Below, piece after piece: positions 1-8,132 of a stretch of 64,000 bases of DNA. The stretch is from the NCBI GenBank assembly GCA_963977135.1, contig CAXBNN010000008.1:1-64000 (forward strand). Direction: 5' to 3'. Both the position numbers and the translations under genes were made by a program. Each line of letters starts with the position of its first letter. The first letter of the stretch is position 1. The notes below the pieces were generated by a model. The model ran no database searches, had not been told where the DNA came from, and worked only from the letters and a program-made list of their open reading frames with translations. Origin of the DNA: UBA2040 sp963977135. Lineage in GTDB: Bacteria; Bacteroidota; Bacteroidia; Flavobacteriales_D; Crocinitomicaceae.

Positions 1-884
1 TAACTGATGTGACGGATGAGTGTTCAGTTGCAGCATTAACTGCTCCAACAGCAACGGATAACTGTGCTGGAACTGTGACAGTAACGAACAATGCCGCATT
101 CCCTATTAATACTCAAGGAACAACAGTTGTTACTTGGACGTATGATGACGGAAATGGTAATACATCTACACAAGATCAGAATATTGTCATCACAGATGTT
201 ACTGCACCAGTTGCAGATGCAGCATCTTTAACAGATGTAACGGAATGTTTTGAAGCTACACCAACAGCACCAACAGCTACTGATAACTGTATGGGCGCTT
301 TGACTGCGACGCCAGATGTTACTTTCCCAATAATGACATCAGGTACAACAGTTGTAACTTGGACATATGATGATGGAAATGGAAATACATCGACGCAAAC
401 ACAAAATGTTGTCGTGAACTCAGTTGATGTTAATGTTACTCAGTCTGGAAGTTTATTAACTGCCGATGCGGTTGGAGCGACATACAAATGGTTAGATTGT
501 GACAACGCAAACGCAATCGTTAATGGTGAAACAAACCAAGCGTACACGCCAGCTGTTACGGGTAACTACGCTGTTGAAGTAACTGAAAATGGATGTGTGG
601 ACACATCAGCTTGTTTCCTTGTGGACTTCACCGGAATTGATGACTTAACGTCAATGAATCTTTTGGTTTATCCAAATCCTTCAAATGACGGATATTTTAA
701 TATTCAATTCGAAGGGTCAATATCAGCAGTTGTATTGTACGATATGTTAGGTAGAGTTATTGAGGTTCCTTACAATGTTGAACAAGGGACGCTCAATGCT
801 TCAGCATTGGATGCTGGAAAATACTTAATCCGGATAAATTCAAATGAAGGAGTATTTATTGAGCAATTAGTTATTGCAAAATAG
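1..884 (+). CDS. HYR-repeat secreted protein with T9SS type A sorting domain, 3' part only
   Basis: The reading frame is open to the left edge, so the true start lies outside the window. Two HYR-type (hyalin) immunoglobulin-like repeats of about 80 residues are visible, each with an APTATDNC motif and ending in TTVVTWTYDDGNGNTSTQ. They are followed by a short Ig-like segment and a C-terminal domain of about 75 residues with YPNPS near its start, ending in LVIAK. That last domain is the type A CTD recognised by the type IX secretion system, so the protein is probably exported and anchored at or released from the cell surface. HYR arrays are usual in large adhesin-like Bacteroidota proteins. 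Ligand and full length cannot be judged. A strong terminator follows 20 bp after the stop codon. Confidence 0.9.
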   Translation, partial: TDVTDECSVAALTAPTATDNCAGTVTVTNNAAFPINTQGTTVVTWTYDDGNGNTSTQDQNIVITDVTAPVADAASLTDVTECFEATPTAPTATDNCMGALTATPDVTFPIMTSGTTVVTWTYDDGNGNTSTQTQNVVVNSVDVNVTQSGSLLTADAVGATYKWLDCDNANAIVNGETNQAYTPAVTGNYAVEVTENGCVDTSACFLVDFTGIDDLTSMNLLVYPNPSNDGYFNIQFEGSISAVVLYDMLGRVIEVPYNVEQGTLNASALDAGKYLIRINSNEGVFIEQLVIAK

Positions 885-903
885 ATTAGAAATTAAAAAG
901 ACG

Positions 904-931
904 AGCCCCTCAGAAATGAGGGGCTTTTTTT
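904..931 (+). terminator. Rho-independent terminator of the HYR/T9SS gene
   Basis: A 9-bp stem (AGCCCCTCA paired with TGAGGGGCT) closes a GAAA tetraloop and is followed by a run of T. It lies 20 bp after the stop codon at 884. Confidence 0.92.
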
Positions 932-1102
932 ATGGTCTTTAGTGTTGCTTTTTCTCTTATTGCAATTGCTTTATTTATTGAGGTATAGAATTGTTGAAAT
1001 ACTTCTGATCAGTGTTGCTTTGTTGCCTGCTTTATCATGGGGAGTACTAGCACAAGCTATGATTATCAACGGTTAATCCTTCTATTGGTTATAACAATTC
1101 GC

Positions 1103-1120
1103 TATGCGCAATTGCGCATA
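1103..1120. repeat. 18-bp perfect palindrome
   Basis: TATGCGCAATTGCGCATA equals its own reverse complement. It lies alone in non-coding DNA, about 170 bp past the HYR gene terminator. It has no T-run, so it is not an obvious terminator. A protein-binding dyad or a degenerate repeat are both possible. Confidence 0.6.
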
Positions 1121-1254
1121 CTGCCTTTATATTCTATACCATTTATCCGAAAATAACCGCTTATAAGCATTTGTCGAGCAACTAGCAGATATTTCCTTTC
1201 AGTATTCATTTACTCAAATCTACCAAAAAAAATAAACCCAAAAACCAGCGCAAG

Positions 1255-1300
1255 AAAAAAGCCTTCTTGATTCCGATAGCTATCGGAACTCAAAAAGGCT
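1255..1300 (-). terminator. Probable sucC terminator built on a palindromic repeat
   Basis: Read on the minus strand, AAAGCC..GGCTTT arms enclose the perfect palindrome TTCCGATAGCTATCGGAA (1271-1288) and are followed by a T-run (complement of 1255-1260). This gives one long hairpin with a U tail, about 118 bp downstream of the sucC stop. From memory, GATAGCTATC cores of this kind recur between Bacteroidota genes. Confidence 0.7.
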
Positions 1301-1376
1301 TTAAAATATATTATTGTTAGAATTCTCTGTTCTCTATTCTCGACTCTCTGTTCTTTATTATGAATCGAATTGAGCA

Positions 1377-1415
1377 GGCTGAGCGACGTGCCTGTCGGCA
1401 AGACAGGGAGTCGAA
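1377..1415. repeat. Composite intergenic repeat: one palindrome inside another
   Basis: The halves GGCTGAGCG (1378-1386) and AGTCGAAG (1409-1416) match the two halves of the 20-bp repeat seen intact at 43632-43651. Here they are separated by about 22 bp containing its own hairpin, CCTGTC-GGCAA-GACAGG (1391-1407). The element ends directly against the sucC stop codon (1418-1420). Confidence 0.65.
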
Positions 1416-1417
1416 GT

Positions 1418-2629
1418 CTAGGCTAGCACTTCCGCCACCATGTCAGCAGCTTCTTGCAACAAAACAACAGATTTAACATCCAATCCTGAATTGTCAATCA
1501 ATTGTTTCGCTTCAACAGCGTTTGTTCCTTGTAAACGAACGATCAATGGAACTGGGAAACTACCCATGTTTTTGTACGCGTCAACAACACCTTGAGCAAC
1601 ACGGTCACATCGGACGATACCACCGAAGATATTGATCAAAATTGCTTTTACGTTTTTGTCTTTCAAGATAATGTGGAATGCTTTTTCAACACGCTCAGCG
1701 TCAGCTGTACCACCAACGTCCAAGAAGTTCGCTGGATTTCCACCTGATAATTTGATAATGTCCATTGTCGCCATTGCCAATCCTGCTCCGTTCACCATGC
1801 AACCAACGTTTCCGTCTAGTTTCACAAAGTTCAATCCTGCAGCATCTGCTTCAACTTCCGTTGGATCTTCTTCAGATGTGTCGCGCATTGCAGCGTATTC
1901 TGGGTGACGGAACAATGCGTTGCCATCCAAAGTTACTTTTGCATCTACTGCGATAATTTTATTGTCTGAAGTTTTCAAAACTGGATTGATTTCAAACATA
2001 GCTGCGTCGCAACCAATGTATGCGTCGTACAATGCAGAAATAAACTTCGTCATCTTTTTGAAAGCTTCACCGCTTAAACCTAGGTTAAAGGCAATTTTTC
2101 TAGTTTGAAAACCTTGCAAACCAACGCGAGGGTCAATAACTTCTTTGTGAATCAACTCAGGAGTGTGCTCAGCAACGTGCTCAATGTCCATTCCACCTTC
2201 AGTAGAATAAACGATTACATTGCGTCCTTTTTCACGATCCAAAAGAACCGACATATAAAACTCAGAAGTTTCAGATTCCCCTGGATAATAAACATCCTCT
2301 GCAATTAAAACTTTGTTGACCATTTTACCAACACCGTTTGTTTGTGCAGTTTCCAGGTGACCACCAAGAATTCCTTTTACAGTTTCCTCAACTTTGTCTA
2401 TACCTTTTGCCAAAACAACTCCGTGAGAACCTGTTTCTTCAACAACACCTTTACCACGACCACCAGCATGAATCTGCGCTTTTACAACATACCAACTTGT
2501 TCCTGTATCGGTAGTTAGTTGTTTTGCAAACGTCACAGCATCTGATAATTTATCTACGACAACGCCTCTTTGAATGGCAACGCCGTATTTACTTAAAATC
2601 GATTTTCCTTGATATTCGTGTAAATTCAT
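1418..2629 (-). CDS. sucC: Succinyl-CoA synthetase (ADP-forming) beta subunit
   Basis: A 403-residue protein of the length usual for SucC. The ATP-grasp domain comes first, with the nucleotide-binding loop AQIHAGGRGKGV (about residues 51-62) and the metal/phosphate segment AAMFEINPVL (about 208-217). The C-terminal ligase-CoA domain contains NIFGGIVRCDRVAQG (about 334-348). With SucD it converts succinyl-CoA to succinate with substrate-level phosphorylation in the TCA cycle, in the cytoplasm. sucD is not adjacent. Start: ATG with the A-rich, SD-less leader usual here. A -7 element (2650-2657) lies 20 bp upstream. Another TCA gene, aconitase, lies at 61 kb but is not linked in an operon. Confidence 0.97.
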   Translation of the reverse strand: MNLHEYQGKSILSKYGVAIQRGVVVDKLSDAVTFAKQLTTDTGTSWYVVKAQIHAGGRGKGVVEETGSHGVVLAKGIDKVEETVKGILGGHLETAQTNGVGKMVNKVLIAEDVYYPGESETSEFYMSVLLDREKGRNVIVYSTEGGMDIEHVAEHTPELIHKEVIDPRVGLQGFQTRKIAFNLGLSGEAFKKMTKFISALYDAYIGCDAAMFEINPVLKTSDNKIIAVDAKVTLDGNALFRHPEYAAMRDTSEEDPTEVEADAAGLNFVKLDGNVGCMVNGAGLAMATMDIIKLSGGNPANFLDVGGTADAERVEKAFHIILKDKNVKAILINIFGGIVRCDRVAQGVVDAYKNMGSFPVPLIVRLQGTNAVEAKQLIDNSGLDVKSVVLLQEAADMVAEVLA

Positions 2630-2649
2630 TGTCTAATTTTTTAGTCGGT

Positions 2650-2657
2650 CAAAAGTA
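2650..2657 (-). promoter_or_regulatory. Candidate -7 element of sucC (TACTTTTG)
   Basis: Matches the Bacteroidota primary-sigma consensus TAnnTTTG on the minus strand, 20 bp upstream of the sucC start. No convincing -33 TTG was found at the usual spacing. Confidence 0.55.
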
Positions 2658-2778
2658 GTGCTTATTTTCTTAAATGGGAAGGGAAGAGCCGATTAAATCA
2701 CGCGAAAAATCGAGAGTGTTTGTTTCTTAATTTTTTCTTTCTTAACCTTGTTTCAATTCTCGAGCACAATAGGTAATT

Positions 2779-4083
2779 ATGGCTTTATTCCGCACTTCAT
2801 ATTTCAAGGATTCATTTCTGAAGGTATTGATTTTTTTCATTTTTTCCTTGATGGCGTTTTCAACTTTTTCTCAAACAGATAAAGGGGAAACAAAAGCGAA
2901 AATTCGTGATTTACAGGAAAGGATAGACAATTTTCAAAAACTATCTCCGAAGGAGAAACAGGCAACACTTAACGAACAAAATCAACTAGTTGAAGATCAG
3001 CTTAACGAGCTCGAGAAACAAGAAAAAAAACTTCGCCAGCAGCGGAATAAGATGATTATTCAGTCGGGCGACATTGCGAAACAGCGACGAAATTTAACAA
3101 GTCTATTCCAACAAATGGGTTGGCAAAAAACCTTTATGATTTTGCTTGGTTTGGTTCTTCTGCTTGGAGCTGGCGTTGGCTGGTTTGCCTACAGAGCCTA
3201 CAACCAAAAACAGAAATTTTTAGAACAGGAACAGTATCAGAAAAAACTGATTTCCGAACAAAATAAGATATTAGAAAAACAAAAAGAGCAAATCGAGAAG
3301 ATATTGCTTGACGTGCGCGATAGTATTAAATACGGCTTGCGAATTCAAAATGCTGTGCTTCCTTCTGGCAAGAAAATGGCAGAGAAATTACCGGGCGATT
3401 ATTTCATCTTCTCTCAACCAAAAGATATTGTTTCTGGTGATTTCTACTTTGTAGAAGCACAGGGCGAATGGACATTGGCGGCCGTTGCCGATTGCACAGG
3501 TCATGGAGTTCCAGGTGCATTCGTTAGTTTACTTTGTATTAGTTTATTGAATGAAACAATCAACTCTAAGGGGAACTTAAAAGCAAATGAAATTCTTCAA
3601 ATTCTCCGTGACCAAATCATTACTTTGTTACAGCAAAGCGGCGATTACGGCGATTCAAGAGATGGAATGGATATTTCACTAGCCTTGATTAACAAGAACA
3701 AAAAGGAAGTGCAGTGGGCAGGAGCTAACAATCCTTTGTTGCGTTATTCAAAAAAGGAAAAGACATTATTGGAATACCGACCAGATAAACAACCAGTAGG
3801 TATTTATCCAAAAATGACAGAATTTACGAATCACATAATTGATTTGGACCAAGGTGATATTCTGTATTTAGTTACGGATGGGTATGCTGACCAATTTGGA
3901 GGGGAAAAAGGCAAGAAATTCATGAAACGCAAGCTAAAGAAACTTATTCTTGATAGTGCAAACGAAAAAATGGCGAAGCAACAAGATGTATTATCACAAA
4001 CTTTGGAAAACTGGATGAATGGCTTCGACGAAAAACAAGAGCAAGTCGATGATATTACTATTCTTGGAGTTAAGATTGACTAA
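2779..4083 (+). CDS. Membrane-anchored SpoIIE/PP2C-type serine phosphatase with coiled coils
   Basis: 434 residues. The N-terminal hydrophobic segment (about 14-32, ending SLMAFSTFSQ) is a signal peptide or first membrane anchor. A charged coiled coil follows (about 38-100), then a membrane helix (FMILLGLVLLLGAGVGWFAY, about 116-135) and a second coiled coil leading into a SpoIIE domain. PP2C metal motifs are visible as DIVSGDFY and ADCTGHGVPGAF, with a late DGYADQFGG and a terminal QVDDITILGVKI. Such proteins dephosphorylate serine on anti-sigma antagonists or other partners, and the domain faces the cytoplasm. Many Bacteroidota relatives carry TPR repeats before the membrane helix; here I see only coiled coil. 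No partner STAS or kinase gene is adjacent. Confidence 0.88.
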   Translation: MALFRTSYFKDSFLKVLIFFIFSLMAFSTFSQTDKGETKAKIRDLQERIDNFQKLSPKEKQATLNEQNQLVEDQLNELEKQEKKLRQQRNKMIIQSGDIAKQRRNLTSLFQQMGWQKTFMILLGLVLLLGAGVGWFAYRAYNQKQKFLEQEQYQKKLISEQNKILEKQKEQIEKILLDVRDSIKYGLRIQNAVLPSGKKMAEKLPGDYFIFSQPKDIVSGDFYFVEAQGEWTLAAVADCTGHGVPGAFVSLLCISLLNETINSKGNLKANEILQILRDQIITLLQQSGDYGDSRDGMDISLALINKNKKEVQWAGANNPLLRYSKKEKTLLEYRPDKQPVGIYPKMTEFTNHIIDLDQGDILYLVTDGYADQFGGEKGKKFMKRKLKKLILDSANEKMAKQQDVLSQTLENWMNGFDEKQEQVDDITILGVKID

Positions 4084-4116
4084 GGTTGCCTTTAGCTTTT
4101 GGCGAAACCGTTCTTT

Positions 4117-4135
4117 GCCAACAGCCAACAGCCAA
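4117..4135. repeat. GCCAACA-type short tandem repeat at a convergent junction
   Basis: GCCAACAGCCAACAGCCAA is a 7-bp unit (GCCAACA) repeated 2.7 times between the ends of the phosphatase gene (4083) and the SulP gene (4146). A similar stretch occurs at 6576-6597. Confidence 0.6.
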
Positions 4136-4145
4136 TTGCTGCATA

Positions 4146-5723
4146 CTAAACTTTGTCAACAGCAATATGATACGTTGGATCTTCCAAAACGTTTACCTCA
4201 ATAACTTTTTCGGCATTTTTCAGAAGGACTTTGCAGTCGGGGCTCAAGTGCTTTAAATGAATTTTCTTACCAGCTTTCAAATAGCGTTCGGTCAATTTAT
4301 TTAAAGCTTCAATAGCCGACATGTCCGCAACACGACTTTCAGCAAAATCGATAATTACCTCGTCTGGATCTCCCAGAACGTCGAATTTCTCAGAAAAGGC
4401 TGTAGTTGAACCAAAGAAAAGCGGTCCATATATTTCATAGTGTTTTACGCCATTATCGTCAATATATTTTCTTGCACGAATTCGTTTAGCATTTTCCCAA
4501 GAGTAGGAGAGAGCAGAAAGTATAACACCCGCGACAACTGCAACGGCTAAATTGTGTGTTATGGCAGTTATCAAGGTCACCAAAATCATAACGATAACAT
4601 CCGAAGTTGGCATTTTCTTGAAAACTTTAAAACTTGCCCACTCAAATGTTCCGATGGCAACCATAAACATCAGACCAACCAGAGCGGCCATAGGCAATTT
4701 TTCAATCAAACCTGATCCAAACATGATGAAAACGAGTAACATGACAGCCGCAGTTATTCCAGAAAGACGAGCTCTTGCCCCTGCAGAAGTATTGATCAAA
4801 CTTTGACCTATCATTGCGCAACCGCCCATTCCAGAGAAAAATCCAGAAAAGATATTTGCCGTTCCTTGTGCGATGCATTCTCTATTACTGTGACCGCGTG
4901 TTTCAGTGATTTCATCAATAATATTTAGAGTCAATAAACTTTCTATTAATCCAACTCCGGCAACGATAGCTGCGAATGGAAACACAATGGTAATTGTTTC
5001 CCATGTGAAAGGAATATTCGGAATCGACAATGGCGGGAAACCTCCTTTGATGGATTCGCCAGCTTTCATAGTATCGGAAACTGTCATAGTATCGATATCG
5101 AACCCTAAAACAAGCGCAGAAACAACTAAGATGGCAACCAAGGCAGAAGGAATAACTTTTGTAATTTTTGGTAAGCCCCAAATGATAATCATGGTCAAGA
5201 TTGTTAGACCAAGCATTAATAATAATGGAGTTGTGGCTAATAAACTATCTGTTCCTTTTTGATAAAAGTTTGGGAATTGCGCCATGAAAATGATGATGGC
5301 AAGACCATTAACAAATCCAAACATAACAGGATGCGGAACCAAGCGGATGAATTTACCTAAACGCAGTACGCCTGCTAAAATTTGTAATACGCCAGCTAGT
5401 ATAACGGTGAAAAAGGTATAATTTAGTATTGTTTCAGGTTCAATTCCTGGAAAACGATGTTTTAATTCTAAGATTAATCCAACGAAAATAACCGCTACAG
5501 CTCCCGTAGCTCCTGAAATCATCCCTGGTCGTCCACCAAAAATAGAGGTGATCAAAGCCAAAATAAATGCAGCGTACAATCCTGTTAATGGAGAAAATCC
5601 TGGGATCATTGCAAAGGCGATGGCTTCAGGAACTAAAGCTAATGCAACTGTAAGTCCAGAAAGGATTTCCGTTTTGTAATCTACTTTTTGTGATAAATCG
5701 AAAAGGTTAAACTGTTTTTTCAT
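4146..5723 (-). CDS. SulP family (SLC26) anion transporter with STAS domain
   Basis: 525 residues. The N-terminal part is a multi-helix membrane domain with the SulP signature near its start (GLTVALALVPEAIAFAMIPG, about residues 23-42) and Gly-rich segments such as NIFSGFFSGMGGCAMIGQS. A cytoplasmic STAS domain forms about the last 120 residues (YEIYGPLFFGSTTAF onward). The family moves sulfate, bicarbonate or other anions, coupled to H+ or Na+. The substrate cannot be set from sequence; bicarbonate or sulfate are most likely. The gene is a single unit, convergent with the phosphatase gene, with a TATCTTTG -7 element 29 bp upstream of its ATG. Confidence 0.93.
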   Translation of the reverse strand: MKKQFNLFDLSQKVDYKTEILSGLTVALALVPEAIAFAMIPGFSPLTGLYAAFILALITSIFGGRPGMISGATGAVAVIFVGLILELKHRFPGIEPETILNYTFFTVILAGVLQILAGVLRLGKFIRLVPHPVMFGFVNGLAIIIFMAQFPNFYQKGTDSLLATTPLLLMLGLTILTMIIIWGLPKITKVIPSALVAILVVSALVLGFDIDTMTVSDTMKAGESIKGGFPPLSIPNIPFTWETITIVFPFAAIVAGVGLIESLLTLNIIDEITETRGHSNRECIAQGTANIFSGFFSGMGGCAMIGQSLINTSAGARARLSGITAAVMLLVFIMFGSGLIEKLPMAALVGLMFMVAIGTFEWASFKVFKKMPTSDVIVMILVTLITAITHNLAVAVVAGVILSALSYSWENAKRIRARKYIDDNGVKHYEIYGPLFFGSTTAFSEKFDVLGDPDEVIIDFAESRVADMSAIEALNKLTERYLKAGKKIHLKHLSPDCKVLLKNAEKVIEVNVLEDPTYHIAVDKV

Positions 5724-5752
5724 ACCTTGGTGTCATTCTCTTTTGAAGCCTG

Positions 5753-5760
5753 CAAAGATA
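5753..5760 (-). promoter_or_regulatory. Candidate -7 element of the SulP gene (TATCTTTG)
   Basis: Exact match to TAnnTTTG on the minus strand, 29 bp from the start codon. Confidence 0.55.
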
Positions 5761-5818
5761 GTGATAAATTAAAGATGCATTTATTCAGTATATGAATCTT
5801 CAATCGTTGAATATGTTT

Positions 5819-5826
5819 TACTTTTG
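5819..5826 (+). promoter_or_regulatory. Candidate -7 element of the 5848 gene (TACTTTTG)
   Basis: Matches TAnnTTTG and ends 21 bp before ATG 5848. The TTG inside it (5824) could be mistaken for a start codon but more likely belongs to the promoter. Confidence 0.5.
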
Positions 5827-5847
5827 TTTACCATAGAAATTGAAACT

Positions 5848-6519
5848 ATGATTAAAAAAATGATTCTAACAGTGTGTTTTGGCTTAATGTTGAGCACGGG
5901 AAATGCACAAGTCTTTGAAAAAAACAACGTAAACATCGATCTCTATTACGGTGGAATAAACTGGTTTACTTTTTTAAATCGTCTTGATTATAGCGGGAAT
6001 CCTAATATTCAATTATCAGGATTAGGACCTATTGGAGTTCGCGGAGAATTTATGTTGACCGAAATGCTTGGTATTGGCTTGGATGTGAGTATTAATCGTT
6101 CTCGTGCAGATATATTATTCACAGAATTTAATATCGCAACGAATACTGTAGAGACATTTACCCACACATCAAGAACACAAAAGATTGGAGCGATTGCAAC
6201 ATTTAATTTTCACCCCTTAAAAAGTGAAAGATTTGATTTAGCTGTAGTTGGTGGTATCGGTTATGGACTCAGAACTTACTCTGAGGACTTTCCTGCTGCT
6301 TTTAGTTATGTGTTTATAAATAATGGTTTCGTAGATGGAAAATACAATTTCTTTAGAAGTGATGACAGCTTTTTTGGATCTGGAACAGTAAGTGTTCCAT
6401 TAGCATTCAGAATTGGTATGGTTATGCGTGTATTTATAACTGAAAATATCGGTTTAAACTTTGGCGTTGGGGCCGTTCACGGTGGAATTTTTAACGGTGG
6501 AGTATCGTTTAAGTTTTAA
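5848..6519 (+). CDS. Outer-membrane beta-barrel-like protein, function unknown
   Basis: 223 residues from ATG 5848. The frame extends to a TTG at 5824, but the signal peptide (MIKKMILTVCFGLMLSTGNA, cut before Q) argues for the ATG. The mature part alternates hydrophobic and polar residues, has Gly- and aromatic-rich strands (for example GIGYGLRTY and IGLNFGVGAVHGGIFNGG) and ends in F (VSFKF). This is typical of small 8- to 10-stranded porin-like barrels (OMP_b-brl type). No ligand or partner can be deduced. It stands alone between the divergent SulP gene and the convergent accC gene. Confidence 0.75.
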   Translation: MIKKMILTVCFGLMLSTGNAQVFEKNNVNIDLYYGGINWFTFLNRLDYSGNPNIQLSGLGPIGVRGEFMLTEMLGIGLDVSINRSRADILFTEFNIATNTVETFTHTSRTQKIGAIATFNFHPLKSERFDLAVVGGIGYGLRTYSEDFPAAFSYVFINNGFVDGKYNFFRSDDSFFGSGTVSVPLAFRIGMVMRVFITENIGLNFGVGAVHGGIFNGGVSFKF

Positions 6520-6575
6520 AGAGATATCGTTAGAGGCTTTTGTCTATTAGCCATTGGTTAGCGACAATTCAACTA

Positions 6576-6597
6576 ACAGCCAACCGCCAATAGCCAC
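6576..6597. repeat. Second GCCAA-type repeat at a convergent junction
   Basis: ACAGCCAACCGCCAATAGCC has a degenerate form of the unit seen at 4117-4135, again between convergent gene ends (6519 and 6621). A partly complementary TAGCCATTGGTTAGCG lies just before it, at about 6548-6563. Confidence 0.5.
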
Positions 6598-6620
6598 TCG
6601 TTATTTCATCTTAAATCATT

Positions 6621-8102
6621 CTAGTCCCTATTTCTCCAAGAACTGCTAATTTCTCTTGAAGCGTATTCCTTCTCTTGTCTTTCCTTAATCGATTGCCAAA
6701 TGTCGTTGATACCGTGCAACAAAGCATCTTCTTCTTCTTTCATTGCTGTGTGCATCACTAATGGATCGCTGAAATATTGTTTTACGAAGTTCGTATCGAA
6801 TTTACCTGAGCGGAACGCCGGGTGTTTTAAAACATATTTCCCAAAGTCTAAAGTTGTTTTTAATCCCGAAATTTGATAATGGTCAATAGCTGTAATTGTT
6901 CTTTCTATTGCTTCTTCGCGCGTTTCTCCCCAAATCACCAACTTGGCAATCATCGGGTCGTAGTATATTGGAATTGGCATTCCTTCAACGAATGCATCGT
7001 CAACACGGGTATGTTTTCCAGCAGGAATTCTATACCTTCTTAAGGTTCCAATGTCTGGTGTAAAGTTGTTCAAAGTATCTTCAGCGTATACACGAACCTC
7101 AATGGCATGACCGTGAATTGAAAGTTCATTTTGCATTTTTGGTAATTTCTCACCTCGAGCAACACGAATCTGCCACTCTACTAAATCCAAACCTGTAATT
7201 TCTTCAGTAACGGGATGCTCAACTTGCAAGCGCGTATTCATTTCCAAGAAGAAAAAATCATGGTTGGCATCTAGTAAAAATTCTACCGTTCCAGCACCTT
7301 CATAATTACATGCCTGACAAACAGCTACAGCCGCTTCGCCCATTTTCTTTCTTAGTTCTGGCGTAAGAACAGCACTCGGCGCTTCTTCAATAACTTTCTG
7401 ATGACGTCGTTGAATAGAGCATTCTCTTTCAAAAAGATATACTGCATTTCCGTGACGATCAGCAAAAACTTGAATTTCTATGTGTCGAGGTTCAACAACA
7501 AATTTCTCAATGAAAACGGCATCGTTTCCAAAACTAGAGCGAGCTTCATTTTGTGCCAAATTCATTTGTTCAATAAATTCCTCAGAATTCTCAACCAAAC
7601 GCATACCTTTTCCTCCGCCACCAGCAGAAGCTTTAATCAATATTGGATAACCAACAGATTCTGCAACTTTAATTGCAGCTTGTGGGTCGGAAATGGCTTC
7701 ATCAACTCCAGGAACCAAAGGGACATTATATTCTTTAACGGCTTGTTTCGCACTCAATTTATCACCCATGATTTCCATAGATTCTGGCGAAGGACCGATT
7801 AAAGTCATTCCAGCAGCCTTAACTTTTCGAGCAAAATCAGCATTTTCTGAAAGGAAACCGTAACCTGGGTGTATTCCGTCAACTTTCAAATCTTTACAAA
7901 TTTGAAGAATTAAATCTTGCTTCAAATAACTTTCAGAAGAAGGACTTTCACCAACGTAAACGGCTTCGTCTGCTTCTAAAACGTGAGGTGCATCTCTATC
8001 GGCATCACTGTAAATTGCAACAGAGGCTATATCCATTAACTTTAACGTTCGCATTACTCTTCGAGCAATTTCTCCACGGTTGGCAACAAGTACTTTTTTC
8101 AT
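6621..8102 (-). CDS. accC: Acetyl-CoA (or propionyl-CoA) carboxylase, biotin carboxylase subunit
   Basis: 493 residues, starting MKKVLVANRGEIARRVMR, the classic biotin carboxylase N terminus. Domains in order: the preATP-grasp domain; the ATP-grasp domain with Gly-rich loop KASAGGGGKGM (about 159-169), FIEKFVVEPRHIEIQVFAD, and the FLEMNTRLQVEHPVTE active-site segment; and the biotin carboxylase C-terminal domain. It carboxylates biotin on BCCP using ATP and bicarbonate. It is about 45 residues longer than E. coli AccC, with a charged tail, as in subunits that serve acyl-CoA carboxylases of Bacteroidota. BCCP and carboxyltransferase genes are not adjacent. It lies 30 bp downstream of the tamB-like gene on the same strand, so co-transcription is possible. 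Confidence 0.93.
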   Translation of the reverse strand: MKKVLVANRGEIARRVMRTLKLMDIASVAIYSDADRDAPHVLEADEAVYVGESPSSESYLKQDLILQICKDLKVDGIHPGYGFLSENADFARKVKAAGMTLIGPSPESMEIMGDKLSAKQAVKEYNVPLVPGVDEAISDPQAAIKVAESVGYPILIKASAGGGGKGMRLVENSEEFIEQMNLAQNEARSSFGNDAVFIEKFVVEPRHIEIQVFADRHGNAVYLFERECSIQRRHQKVIEEAPSAVLTPELRKKMGEAAVAVCQACNYEGAGTVEFLLDANHDFFFLEMNTRLQVEHPVTEEITGLDLVEWQIRVARGEKLPKMQNELSIHGHAIEVRVYAEDTLNNFTPDIGTLRRYRIPAGKHTRVDDAFVEGMPIPIYYDPMIAKLVIWGETREEAIERTITAIDHYQISGLKTTLDFGKYVLKHPAFRSGKFDTNFVKQYFSDPLVMHTAMKEEEDALLHGINDIWQSIKERQEKEYASREISSSWRNRD

Positions 8103-8132
8103 AGTTGATCTAATTTTAAAGCGTCGACAAAT

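Larger units (their letters stand above)
932..1417. other. Gene-free interval with palindromes and repeats
   Basis: No credible gene is seen here. The 63-codon minus-strand frame inside (1210-1401) runs through hairpins and low-complexity sequence and resembles no family. The interval contains an 18-bp perfect palindrome (1103-1120), the probable sucC terminator (1255-1300), a direct repeat of CTCTGTTCT (1325-1333 and 1346-1354), and a composite repeat (1377-1415) that abuts the sucC stop codon. Confidence 0.7.

Noticed and set aside
1210..1401. 63-codon minus-strand frame in the gap before sucC
   Set aside because: It runs across hairpins and low-complexity repeats and resembles no protein family.
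5824..5850. TTG start eight codons ahead of the beta-barrel gene
   Set aside because: It overlaps the candidate -7 element and leaves the signal peptide internal; ATG 5848 fits better.
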